A DNA stretch of 64,000 bases. Source: Seleniibacterium sp963677135. Lineage in GTDB: Bacteria; Desulfobacterota; Desulfuromonadia; Desulfuromonadales; Geopsychrobacteraceae. Position numbers and translations under genes: made by a program. The stretch lies in the NCBI GenBank assembly GCA_963677135.2, contig CAXXLS010000012.1, forward strand, positions 443,689 to 507,688. The letters run 5' to 3'. The first letter of the stretch is position 1; every line of letters begins with the position of its first letter. Below the pieces are notes generated by a model, which saw only the letters and a program-made list of their open reading frames with translations, had not been told where the DNA came from and did no database searches. This document shows positions 16,369-24,886 of this stretch, one piece after another.

Positions 16369-17637
16369 TTAGCGCAGCTCAATGGTTGCGCGATGCTCCC
16401 CGCCAGCTACAGAGCGTTCGAAACTCCATTCCATCTTAGCGGACAGCTGCTCGATCAGCTGCAGCCCCAGTCCGAAACCGAGATCCTCCAGATTATCTGC
16501 GGAAGCAATTTTGTTGCTGATGACAATCCGCCCTTGCTGCTGACTGATGCAAATCTCCCCGTCCCAACTGTGCTGAAAGGCATTGCGGATCAGGTTTCCC
16601 AGGACAATACGGGCCGGAACTTCTGCAGTTTCCAGTGGCCAGGAGGACGTGGCTACGGTCAGAGTGACCGGCTTGTCCTTGAGGAGGTAGCGGTTTTCGC
16701 TGATCAGGTCTTTGATGAGGCGGTCCAGTTCGCAGTTCTGTCGCGGGGTCGGCAGATCCGATTCCCGGCTCAACCACAACAGGGTTTCTGTCAGATGCTT
16801 CATGGTCAGACTGGCACGGTCAATCCTCTCCACCACCTGAGCCTGGCGGGGATCGGGCGGGGTGGCCAGCTTTTTCTGGATTTTGTGTAGCAGTTCAATA
16901 TTGTTGCGGATAACAGCGATGGGGGTGCGCAGTTCATGGCTGCTGTGACGCAGGAAGCGCTGCTCCCGCTCCAGGCTTCGCTGAACCGAAGAGAGGCTGT
17001 TCTGTATCAGGGCGGCCAGCTCATTCAGTTCCGGGTAGCTGAAGTCGGGCGTGGGTTCGGTCAGGTTGTTCTGATTGAGCTGCCGAGCCCAGTTGCCGAG
17101 TCTGCCGACCGGCCGGGAAACCTGTTTGAGCAGCAGCCACAACAATAAAATGAATAAAGCTGCGATGGCGACGCTGAGGATGAGCAAAAACTCCATGTTC
17201 TGGTGGGCCTGCTTCCCGATCAGGGGATTGAGCTCCTCATGGGTCAGGGTGCGAGAGATGAAATACTCCTCCTCGCCAAGGGCGGAGCGCATGACAAAAT
17301 GCAGGTTACGGTGATGCTCCGAGTGTTTCGGCGGGCGCGATTTCAGCAGGACATTAGCCTGTTGCGGCTCTTCGAAAACGGTGCGAATCTCCTCGGGCAG
17401 CTGTGACCAAGAGCTGGCAATCCGGTAGCCGCTGAAGGTGTTGAGCTGTTGCCGCTGCCCGGCCGGGACGGACTCGACGTAACTCTTGAGGACTTCGTGC
17501 ATGGTCCCCGAGGTGACATTGTCCATGCCGAGGATGAAAAAATGGGCGCTGAGCATGGTATACCCGCCGACCAGGATCGTCATCAGCAGCAGGAAGACCA
17601 GGGCGACATAGAGTTTCAGGCTGATCTGGCGCTTCAT
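16369..17637 (-). CDS. Sensor histidine kinase of the RND operon
   Basis: 422-aa inner-membrane kinase: helix 1 at about residues 10-32, a periplasmic sensor region to about 148, helix 2 at about 149-170, a HAMP-like linker, then HisKA with RFLRHSSHELRTPIAVIRNN (phospho-acceptor His in SSHELRTP). The ATPase domain has NLIRNAFQHS (N box) and a GFGLGLQLIEQL G box, and is compact. The ATG follows the response-regulator stop directly. It is the last gene of the OMF-MFP-RND-RR-HK operon and ends against array 3. The signal is unknown; linkage suggests it senses a substrate of the pump or envelope damage. Confidence 0.9.
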   Translation of the reverse strand: MKRQISLKLYVALVFLLLMTILVGGYTMLSAHFFILGMDNVTSGTMHEVLKSYVESVPAGQRQQLNTFSGYRIASSWSQLPEEIRTVFEEPQQANVLLKSRPPKHSEHHRNLHFVMRSALGEEEYFISRTLTHEELNPLIGKQAHQNMEFLLILSVAIAALFILLLWLLLKQVSRPVGRLGNWARQLNQNNLTEPTPDFSYPELNELAALIQNSLSSVQRSLEREQRFLRHSSHELRTPIAVIRNNIELLHKIQKKLATPPDPRQAQVVERIDRASLTMKHLTETLLWLSRESDLPTPRQNCELDRLIKDLISENRYLLKDKPVTLTVATSSWPLETAEVPARIVLGNLIRNAFQHSWDGEICISQQQGRIVISNKIASADNLEDLGFGLGLQLIEQLSAKMEWSFERSVAGGEHRATIELR

Positions 17638-18315
17638 CTACCCGGTCTCCGTTTTTTTGATGGCAAACCCGTGTCCCGGGAGGGTGTGCAGCAGGGGCGT
17701 TTCGAAGGGAGCATCGAGGGCCTTGCGGAGATGAAACAGGTGAACTTTGAGGCTGTCACTGTCGGGAGAGTCCTCCCCCCAGACGGCGCTGATCAGCTTG
17801 TCCCGGGAGACCGCTTCCGGAACTGCACGGAGCAGGGTTTCCAGAATCTGCCAGCCGATGGGGGATAATCTGATTTCCTGACCGGCCCGCTTGACGGTGT
17901 GTTCCGTCAGGTTCATTTCCAGGTCATGATACCTCAGCAGCCTGGCCTGCCCGCTCCGGCGCTTGGCCAGGGCCTGGATGCGAACCACCAGTTCCTGGAG
18001 TTCGAAGGGTTTGACCAGGTAGTCGTCGGTCCCGGCGGCAAAGCCATCAAGCTTGTCGACCAGCTGATCACGGGCGGTGAGCATCAGGATCGGGGTTTCA
18101 TTCCCGGCGAGTCTGACCCGCTGGCACAGGGAATAGCCGTCGAGACCGGGCATGTTGATATCGAGGAGGAGCACCGCGTAGTTGTTCTGTTCGATCAGTT
18201 GCAGTCCGGCGAGGCCGTTGCTGGCGTAATCGCAGCGGATCTCTTCCAGCTCGAGATAATCGATAACGGTTTCGGCCAGGTCAAAGTCATCTTCGACCAG
18301 CAGCACGGTCAGCAT
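17638..18315 (-). CDS. OmpR/PhoB-type response regulator of the RND operon
   Basis: 225 aa: receiver domain at residues 1-115 with the acidic pair EDD, phospho-acceptor in LLLDINMPGLDG (Asp about 51) and the switch Lys in LVKPFE; then a winged-helix domain at about 125-220 (SPIGWQILETLL, SDSLKVHLFHLRKAL, HTLPGHGFAI). Its start overlaps the permease stop by a few bases and its stop abuts the kinase start. It most likely binds the 11-bp direct repeat at 24040-24061 upstream of the first gene and so controls its own operon. Confidence 0.93.
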   Translation of the reverse strand: MLTVLLVEDDFDLAETVIDYLELEEIRCDYASNGLAGLQLIEQNNYAVLLLDINMPGLDGYSLCQRVRLAGNETPILMLTARDQLVDKLDGFAAGTDDYLVKPFELQELVVRIQALAKRRSGQARLLRYHDLEMNLTEHTVKRAGQEIRLSPIGWQILETLLRAVPEAVSRDKLISAVWGEDSPDSDSLKVHLFHLRKALDAPFETPLLHTLPGHGFAIKKTETG

Positions 18316-21300
18316 GGCGATTCCTTTTGGGGGTTGGCGCTGTAGAGATGTTTCAGGCGCGTCAGCTGTGCTCCCACATCATACATGATCATCAGCAAGG
18401 ATGGAATCAGCACCAGGGTGATCGCCGTGGCGAAGAGGATGCCGTAGGCCAGGGACACGGCCGCCGGGATCAGGAACTGGGCCTGCATGGAGGTCTCCCA
18501 CAGCAGGGGAAGCAGGCCGGCGAAGGTGGTGAACGAGGTCAGTAGCACGGCCCGCAGACGGCTGCGGCATGACTGGCTGATGGCATCGTGCAGGTTGGCC
18601 TCATTTTCCCGGATATCGTTAAAGGTCGAGACCAGCAGCAGGCTGTCGTTGACCACGACCCCGGCCAGGGCGATGATACCGTTGAGGGACAGGATCCCCA
18701 GGGACAGATCGTGAAACCAGTGACCGAGGATCGCTCCGACAATGCCGAAGGGGATGGCCGACATGATGATAAGCGGCTGCAGGTAGGATTTTAACGGAAT
18801 CGCCAGCAGGAAATAGATGATGACCATGGCGAGCAGGAACATTTTTTCCATCGAGGTTGTGGTTTCGGCCTGCTGTTCGGCCTCGCCGGCAAAGTAGATG
18901 CTGACGCCGGGGTATTGGCGCTCCAGGGCGGGGACGACCTCCCGTTTCAGCTGGGCGACCAGTTCCGTGGCCGAGAGGACGTCCTTGTCGACGTCGGAGG
19001 AAATATAGATGGCACGCTTGCCGTCGATCCGTGTGATGGTGTCGCGGGTGTAGCCGAAGGTGGCCGTGGCGACGGCGGACAGGGGTACCACGGCGCCGTC
19101 CTTGGTCCGGATGTTTGCCGCCAGAACGTCATTGGCGGTCTGGCGCTGTTCATCCGGGTAGCGGACCTTGACTTCGACCTCGTCACTGTTGCGTTGAAAG
19201 CGCTGGACCACCTGGCCGCTGAAGGCCTGCAGCACCTGCTCGGCCAGCATCTCGGTGGTGATTCCCAGGGACCGCCCCTGCTGGGTCAACTCCAGATGCA
19301 GCTGGGGCTGGCCCGGCTCGAGATTGTCCTCGATGCCGGAAACGGCGGGAAATTTGGCAAGCTCTTCTTTGAAGGTCTCCCCGGCGCTGGTCAGCACGTC
19401 ATTATTGCTGGCGCGCAATTCGACGCGGAAAGCATCGACCATATGGCGGGAGCTGCGGATAATCAGGGATTTCACCCCTTCGGGCAGACCGCTCAGCTCG
19501 CGCCAGGTACGGGCGAATTCGTTGATATTGTAGGGCGCGTCGGAGGCCAGTTCGATACTCAGGGAGCCGGACTGCTCGCCATTGGCCGTGACCTGCAGAT
19601 TCTTGATGCCGCTGATATCGCCATTTTTTTGCAACCGGGCATCGGCCTGCCGCGCCTGCGTTTCAAGCAGGTTCAGGACCGCGTGGGTCTGCCCGAAGCT
19701 GGCGTCGTTGAGCATGGAAAATTCGGCGCTGACGGTATCACCGGTGATCTCGGGAAAGAAACTCAGGCGTACCGCCCCGGTAAAGGGCATGGCCATAACC
19801 GCGATCAGGACGCAGAGAAAGATGACGACGACAAAATAGCGATAAGTCAGGCTCAGGTCGATAGTTGGCCGATAGATGCGCTGGTTGAACCATTCCAGGC
19901 TCCGGTCCGCTCCCTGCTGAATCGCCTGCCAGATCCGCAGAGGATAAAAACGGCTGCGTGTGACCTGGGTATTCAGGTGGGCCAGGTGGGAGGGCAGAAT
20001 CAGCTTCGACTCGACGAGGGACAGCACCAGACAGATGGCGACCACCATGGCAAATTGGGAATAGAGCTGACCCAGGTGGCCGCTGATCTGGGAAATGGCG
20101 AAGAAGGCGGCGACGGTGGTGAACACTCCGAACATGGTGGGGACCGCCACTCGCTGGGTGCCGGTAATGGTGTTTTCAATGGTGTCGCCATAGCGGGAAC
20201 GGCTGGTGTAGATACTTTCGCCGATGACGACGGCATCGTCGACCACAATCCCCAGGGCGAGGATGAAGCCGAAGGTGGTGAACTCGTTGATCGTCAGCCC
20301 GGCAAAGGCATCCCCCATAAAATACAGGGTGCCGAAAAAGATGAACGGCAGACCCATGGCGACCCAGAAGGCGACGGTCAGATTAAGGAACAGGGCGAGA
20401 AGGGCAAAGACCATGACAATCCCGGTGACGGCGTTTTTGATCAGCAGCTGCAGACGCTCGGTGATCATGGTGCTGCGGTCGTACCAGCTGGCCAGCTGGA
20501 CCCCGCCCGGGAGTTTGCCGTCGGCGCGCCACTTTTTGACCACTTTCTTCGCTGCGGCAACCGATTTCGCGATGTCGTCCTGCCCGGTGCTGACGACCTG
20601 CAGGGCGATACTGTCGTGCCCGTTGAAGCGGGAGAGGGCTTGGTCCTCATCGACAAAGCCGTCTTTGATGGTGGCGATGTCGCCGAGCAGAATCTGACTG
20701 CCGTCGCTGGTGGTCAACACCGGAATAGCTGCGAATTCGGTACGCTGATAGGCCTGCTGCGATGCTTTCAGCTGCAGGTAAAGCTGTCTGTTGCTGAGGA
20801 TCGCCGTCATGGTACTGGAGGATCCCTGGTTGATGGCATCCTCAATGTCAGACAGGGAGAGGTCATAGGCCTGCAGACGTTCTTCATCGATTTCAATCAC
20901 CATGAGCGGGTCAAGGTTGCCGGAAATAATCACCCGGCTGATATCGTTCTGGTTCAGCAGGTCATTTTTCAGCGCATCGGCCAGCTGTTGCATACCGGCG
21001 CGGCCGATATCGCCGTAAAACTGAAGCCAGATGGCATGATCCTCCCGCTCGCTCTTTTCAATTACCGGGTTGTCGGCATCGGCGGGGAAGGTCGAAATGG
21101 CATCGACTTTGGTTTTTACGTCGCGCAGCAGGGTGTCGAGGTCGTAGTCGCTCTGTTTTTCCACGGTGACCGTTGTGCCCTTGCCGGTCGAGGAGCTGGT
21201 CATCGATTTGATGCCGTTGACGTCTTCCAGCTGATCTTCGATTTTAATCGCCAGCCCTTCCTCCGACTGTCTGGCCGAACCGCTGTCGTAACTGACCGAA

Positions 21301-21455
21301 ATGGTCAGACTGTCAGGCTCCAGGCTGGGGAAGGCTTCTTTGCGGGTGTTTTCCAGGGACATGATGCCGAGGATAATGATCAGCAGCAACAGCAGGTTGG
21401 CGGCCACCGGGTTGGTGGCGAACCAGGCGATAAGTCCGCGTCTGACGCTATTCAT
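18309..21455 (-). CDS. RND efflux permease (first system)
   Basis: Proton-driven inner-membrane pump of the AcrB/MexB fold, about 1048 aa. It has the repeated topology (helix 1, large periplasmic loop, helices 2-6, helix 7, second loop, helices 8-12). The proton-relay Asp pair is in LGIVVDDAVVIGES, and a matching region near the C-terminus reads GVVVNDSLLLVSTFND. The sequence is of the divergent RND group often found with a single fusion protein, not the metal-ion group. The ATG at 21455 is chosen because AGGTGG lies before it; a GTG 9 bp further upstream is also possible. It overlaps the fusion-protein stop. Substrate unknown. Confidence 0.92.
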   Translation of the reverse strand: MNSVRRGLIAWFATNPVAANLLLLLIIILGIMSLENTRKEAFPSLEPDSLTISVSYDSGSARQSEEGLAIKIEDQLEDVNGIKSMTSSSTGKGTTVTVEKQSDYDLDTLLRDVKTKVDAISTFPADADNPVIEKSEREDHAIWLQFYGDIGRAGMQQLADALKNDLLNQNDISRVIISGNLDPLMVIEIDEERLQAYDLSLSDIEDAINQGSSSTMTAILSNRQLYLQLKASQQAYQRTEFAAIPVLTTSDGSQILLGDIATIKDGFVDEDQALSRFNGHDSIALQVVSTGQDDIAKSVAAAKKVVKKWRADGKLPGGVQLASWYDRSTMITERLQLLIKNAVTGIVMVFALLALFLNLTVAFWVAMGLPFIFFGTLYFMGDAFAGLTINEFTTFGFILALGIVVDDAVVIGESIYTSRSRYGDTIENTITGTQRVAVPTMFGVFTTVAAFFAISQISGHLGQLYSQFAMVVAICLVLSLVESKLILPSHLAHLNTQVTRSRFYPLRIWQAIQQGADRSLEWFNQRIYRPTIDLSLTYRYFVVVIFLCVLIAVMAMPFTGAVRLSFFPEITGDTVSAEFSMLNDASFGQTHAVLNLLETQARQADARLQKNGDISGIKNLQVTANGEQSGSLSIELASDAPYNINEFARTWRELSGLPEGVKSLIIRSSRHMVDAFRVELRASNNDVLTSAGETFKEELAKFPAVSGIEDNLEPGQPQLHLELTQQGRSLGITTEMLAEQVLQAFSGQVVQRFQRNSDEVEVKVRYPDEQRQTANDVLAANIRTKDGAVVPLSAVATATFGYTRDTITRIDGKRAIYISSDVDKDVLSATELVAQLKREVVPALERQYPGVSIYFAGEAEQQAETTTSMEKMFLLAMVIIYFLLAIPLKSYLQPLIIMSAIPFGIVGAILGHWFHDLSLGILSLNGIIALAGVVVNDSLLLVSTFNDIRENEANLHDAISQSCRSRLRAVLLTSFTTFAGLLPLLWETSMQAQFLIPAAVSLAYGILFATAITLVLIPSLLMIMYDVGAQLTRLKHLYSANPQKESPC

Positions 21456-22623
21456 GACGGCCACCTGCCACCGGGTTGACCGGCATGCCGACGACGTAAC
21501 TGCTCAAGGGATGGGTCAGGACCTGTTGCGCTGTGTCGGCCAGCTCGGCCGGAACCTCGATGTAGATGGCTGCGGAGGTCGAAAAGACCGGTTCCGCAGG
21601 GAAGGACGCCAGGGTCTGGTCATTGTTGACGTACCAGATCTCACCCTTCTGGCTGAGGGCCGAGGTGGGCAGCTTCCACAGGTTGCCCAGGGTGCGGCCG
21701 GGAATATCCGCTTTGAGAAAGGTCTCCGGCAATAGCTGCGGTGCTTGTTCGAACGGCCTGGTGACACTGATTACGAGGGTGCGTTTGCGGGTGGTGGCGT
21801 CAAGGTGCTGTTCGCTGCGCAGCACCCGGCCCTGCCAACTCGCGCCGCTTTCCCTGTTGGTCAGAGTGACCGGCCAGGTGCCACTGCCCAGCTCCTGGCT
21901 GCCCGGGAGCCGCTGCCAGTCGCGGGCCGACAGAGACACCTCAATTTCACTGCGGTCGCTGCTGTATAGCACGGCGATGTCGCCGCCGCTTTGCAGGTAA
22001 CTGCCGGGTGCGACGGATCGCTCGACGATCAGGGCATCGAAGGGAACGCTGATCCGGGTATTCTGCAGATCTTTGCGGGCGCTTGCCAATGTCGCTTCGG
22101 CGTTGGCGACGGCGGCCCGGGCCGCGGCCAGCTGAGGTTGGCGCAGCACCAGCTCGGACGCCGGTTCGCCGCTTAAGCCAGACGCCTGCCACTCGGCCAG
22201 GGCCTGGGCGGCCTGGCGTTCTTCTTCGAGCAGGCTCACCCGGGCCTCGCTTAATTCCTGCCTGGCCGCAGCAACGGCAGCCTGGTAGACGCTATCCTCG
22301 AGCCAGGCAATGGCCGTTCCTTTGCTGATCAGGGATCCCGACTCAAATTCAGGGGCCAGCTTTTTTATCCGGCCGCTGACCTGGGCGGTCAGGGTCAGTT
22401 GGTAATGTGGACTGGCGGAACCGTAGGCGACAATCTGCGTGGCGTACTCCCCGGGAGTCACACTGATAACGCTGACGTCGGGGTGCAGGATGATCTCACT
22501 TTTCTGCAGGGGCGGCTTGTTGTTCTGGGCCTGCATCCGGTCTTTCACGTTGAAGCCCAACAGGACCAGGAGGCTGATGGCGGCGAGGGGAAGAAGCCAC
22601 TGCAGAAGACGGCGACTGTTCAT
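21448..22623 (-). CDS. RND membrane fusion protein (first system)
   Basis: 391-aa periplasmic adaptor linking pump and outer-membrane channel. One N-terminal membrane anchor (LLQWLLPLAAISLLVLLGF, residues about 6-24), then the lipoyl/barrel-sandwich half at about 80-120 (LTLTAQVSGRIKKL), an alpha-hairpin of about 85 residues rich in Ala, Glu and Gln (residues 115-200), the second lipoyl half (ISVPFDALIVERSVAPGSYL) and the beta-barrel. The ATG overlaps the preceding gene's stop by 4 bp (ATGA), so translation is coupled. Confidence 0.92.
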   Translation of the reverse strand: MNSRRLLQWLLPLAAISLLVLLGFNVKDRMQAQNNKPPLQKSEIILHPDVSVISVTPGEYATQIVAYGSASPHYQLTLTAQVSGRIKKLAPEFESGSLISKGTAIAWLEDSVYQAAVAAARQELSEARVSLLEEERQAAQALAEWQASGLSGEPASELVLRQPQLAAARAAVANAEATLASARKDLQNTRISVPFDALIVERSVAPGSYLQSGGDIAVLYSSDRSEIEVSLSARDWQRLPGSQELGSGTWPVTLTNRESGASWQGRVLRSEQHLDATTRKRTLVISVTRPFEQAPQLLPETFLKADIPGRTLGNLWKLPTSALSQKGEIWYVNNDQTLASFPAEPVFSTSAAIYIEVPAELADTAQQVLTHPLSSYVVGMPVNPVAGGRHE

Positions 22624-23984
22624 GGTTTCACTCCGAGACCGAGGGCCAGACCGAGGTCGATGCGGTTGGCCAGCCGGTTGTAGATGATGGTGTTCAGCTG
22701 TTCTTCAAGGTCATAGGCCTGTTCCTCGACAGTCAGCAGGTCCGGAAGTTCAACCAGACCGTTACGGTAGCTCCGCTGATACTGGGTGACGGTATTGCGG
22801 GCTGCGGCCAGGGCCTGTTCGATATTCTGCTGGCGCTGCTCGAGGGACTTTTCCAGGGTTATAGCCTCCTCGACTTCGCCGACCGCCGCCAGGAGGGTTT
22901 CGCGGTAGGCCTGATAGGCCTGCTCCGTTTCCAGCTCGGCGATCTGCGCTGCCGTTTTAAGTTGGCCCCCCTGGTAAAGGGGAGCGGTCAGCTGGCCCAG
23001 CAGAGACCAGAGGGGATCCCTCAGCAGCAGAGCCGAAGGAGAGGCGGCGACATCGTTCAGGGCGGCCTGCAGACTGATGCTTGGGAGCATCTCTTTGTAG
23101 GCGACCCTGGCGCGTAAATCGGCGGCTCCAATGGCAAGGTAGGTCGCTTTCAGGTCGGGGCGGCGCTGCAGGGTTAGCTCCGGCAGATCGGCCAGGGGCA
23201 GCAGGACGACCGGATACTCCAGCGGTGCAGTCACCGCTGTTGTTTGGGACCTGCCGAGCAGCGTGGCCAAAGAGCGCTGCAGGGTGGCGCGTTCCTGATT
23301 GTATTCCGCCAATGTTGCCCGAGCGCTGGCGACGGAGCTCCTGGCGCTGTCGAGATCGGTCAGCTCACCCAACCCGTTGCGGTAACGTTCTCTGGTCAGA
23401 CGGGTGTTCTGGTCAAGGACGTTGATGCGCTGCTGCTGAATGGCGATACGCCTCTGGGTTGCGATCAGCTCAAGCCACGCTTTCATCACTTCACTGGTCA
23501 GCGTGTCCCGGGCGGCCTGGCAGGTAGCCTGCTGCTGAGCCAGCTTCTGCCCTGCCGCCTGGCTTTCGTCCCCCAGCTTGTGCCACAGGTCGAGTTCCCA
23601 CGAGATTTCCAGTGTGCCGCTGTAGCTGGTCTCGCTGTCCTGTTCTTCTGCGATCGCTCCCCCCGCTTCGAGCGCCGGGAGCCGCGCTCCCTGGCTTTGC
23701 CGGAGTTCCAGTTGCCGCATTTTCAGGGTCAGCATGGTCTGCTGCAATCCGGGATTGGCCGCCAGAGCCTCCGTGACCAGGGCGGTCAGCTCCGGTGAAT
23801 CGAGGAGGTCACCCAGGATGGTGACGGCTGTCGAGCTGGCCGCATCGAGTTGCGACCAGCTCTGAATCTGGCGGTTGTCCTGCCTGGCCTGCTCGGACCA
23901 CTGGCGGGTTGTGGTCGGCAGGCACCCGGAGACTGCGAACAACAGAAACAGCATGGAAATATTTTTCATCAGGCATCGTGTCAT
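22620..23984 (-). CDS. Outer membrane efflux lipoprotein, TolC/NodT family (first system)
   Basis: 454-aa channel subunit. A lipoprotein signal precedes Cys in FAVSGCLPTT, so the mature protein is probably lipid-anchored. Two repeated halves of coiled helices and beta segments follow (GARLPALEAGGAIAEEQ; RYRNGLGELTDLDSARSSVA; YRNGLVELPDLLTVEEQAYD). The ATG at 23984 is used; the ATG five codons later (MKNISML) would also give a sound signal peptide. It is the first gene of the five-gene leftward operon. Confidence 0.88.
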   Translation of the reverse strand: MTRCLMKNISMLFLLFAVSGCLPTTTRQWSEQARQDNRQIQSWSQLDAASSTAVTILGDLLDSPELTALVTEALAANPGLQQTMLTLKMRQLELRQSQGARLPALEAGGAIAEEQDSETSYSGTLEISWELDLWHKLGDESQAAGQKLAQQQATCQAARDTLTSEVMKAWLELIATQRRIAIQQQRINVLDQNTRLTRERYRNGLGELTDLDSARSSVASARATLAEYNQERATLQRSLATLLGRSQTTAVTAPLEYPVVLLPLADLPELTLQRRPDLKATYLAIGAADLRARVAYKEMLPSISLQAALNDVAASPSALLLRDPLWSLLGQLTAPLYQGGQLKTAAQIAELETEQAYQAYRETLLAAVGEVEEAITLEKSLEQRQQNIEQALAAARNTVTQYQRSYRNGLVELPDLLTVEEQAYDLEEQLNTIIYNRLANRIDLGLALGLGVKP

Positions 23985-24039
23985 AAGCGGCTCTTACTGA
24001 TGGAGGGTTCATGGATATGGCCCTTAAGTAACCCAGTGC

Positions 24040-24061
24040 CGGTTAACATGCGGTTAAGATG
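24040..24061. promoter_or_regulatory. 11-bp head-to-tail direct repeat, likely response-regulator box
   Basis: CGGTTAACATG (24040-24050) is followed at once by CGGTTAAGATG (24051-24061), 10 of 11 bases identical. A one-helical-turn direct repeat is the usual site for OmpR/PhoB-family dimers. It lies 56-77 bp upstream of the first gene of an operon that encodes such a regulator. Confidence 0.7.
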
Positions 24062-24089
24062 AAAAATTCAAAAAAATGGAGAATGGCTA

Positions 24090-24142
24090 TTGACTCGGAT
24101 GACCGGTTAGTCATAATTTGACTGCATAGTCATTTTATGACT
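24090..24142 (+). promoter_or_regulatory. Promoter with six phased TGAC/GTCA half-sites, likely TetR operator
   Basis: TTGACT (24090-24095), 16 bp, CATAAT (24112-24117) is a strong rightward promoter. TGAC or GTCA cores start at 24091, 24100, 24110, 24119, 24129 and 24138, that is every 9-10 bp. They form dyads ATGACCGGTTAGTCAT (24099-24114) and AGTCATTTTATGACT (24128-24142). The dyads cover the promoter and start point of the tetR-MFP-RND-OMF operon, as expected for autorepression. Confidence 0.75.
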
Positions 24143-24232
24143 CAAGAGTTTTCAGCGATGGGAAAATACTCAAGGCTGCCGGCTTATCGGGCAGTCTTCT
24201 TTTGTGATAAAAAAATTATTGAAGGCAGAGTT

Positions 24233-24814
24233 ATGTCAGGAATCCGTAAGAAAAAAGAGATGCTGGACCAGCTTCTCAGAGAGGAGATCGTTCAGGTGAT
24301 CCTCACGATGATTCATGAGAACACGCCGATTACCATGGACGAGGTGGCTCGGCAGTGCGGGGTGTCCAAAGGGACCCTTTACAACTACTTCCAGAATAAG
24401 GAAGAGCTGCTGGACCATGTCCACCAGGCGGTTCTCGATCCTCTGGTCGAATCAAACCGGCAGATTTTTGAGAGTCAGAGCGACCCGTTGAAGCGGGTTC
24501 TCGATTTTATTGAGTCGGTGTTCGCGACCCATGAGTGTATCGCCACCTACTTCCGCTTCATCTGGCAGAACAAAACGGCCGAAGCGGTCTATCGCGAACG
24601 GGTCGAGGTGCTGATGCATCCCCTGGCCAGGATCTGCCAGGAGGGTATCGATAAGGGTGAATTTATCAACGTCGATCCGTATATCCTTGCCGAAATGATT
24701 TACGGGACGGCGATCGGTACCCTGACCACCCTGAATTATCGCGATGTCCCTGTAATTGACCGGACGCAGATTCTTCAGGACGTCAAAACTCTTATCAACA
24801 AGATTATCTGTTAA
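24233..24814 (+). CDS. TetR/AcrR-family repressor of the second RND system
   Basis: 193-aa regulator. The N-terminal helix-turn-helix is clear: TPITMDEVARQCGVSKGTLYNYFQNKEELLDHV at about residues 24-56 (quoted here as MDEVARQCGVSKGTLYNYF). The C-terminal helical domain would bind the inducer, probably a pump substrate. The frame is open from 24137, but the ATG at 24233 has GAAGG at the right distance and removes an unusual 32-residue extension that would lie over the operator. It is 72 bp before the fusion-protein gene and probably the first cistron of that operon, repressing the dyad promoter at 24090-24142. Confidence 0.9.
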   Translation: MSGIRKKKEMLDQLLREEIVQVILTMIHENTPITMDEVARQCGVSKGTLYNYFQNKEELLDHVHQAVLDPLVESNRQIFESQSDPLKRVLDFIESVFATHECIATYFRFIWQNKTAEAVYRERVEVLMHPLARICQEGIDKGEFINVDPYILAEMIYGTAIGTLTTLNYRDVPVIDRTQILQDVKTLINKIIC

Positions 24815-24886
24815 CGCGTTTCAATTCTGAAAACTTCAAGGTTACTCTCCGGAAATCCGGATGGAAACTCACTGCAGGAGAAAGAC

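Noticed and set aside
18915..21479. An 854-aa open frame on the plus strand opposite the RND permease
   Set aside because: It is the antisense shadow of a conserved permease gene and has no protein-family features.
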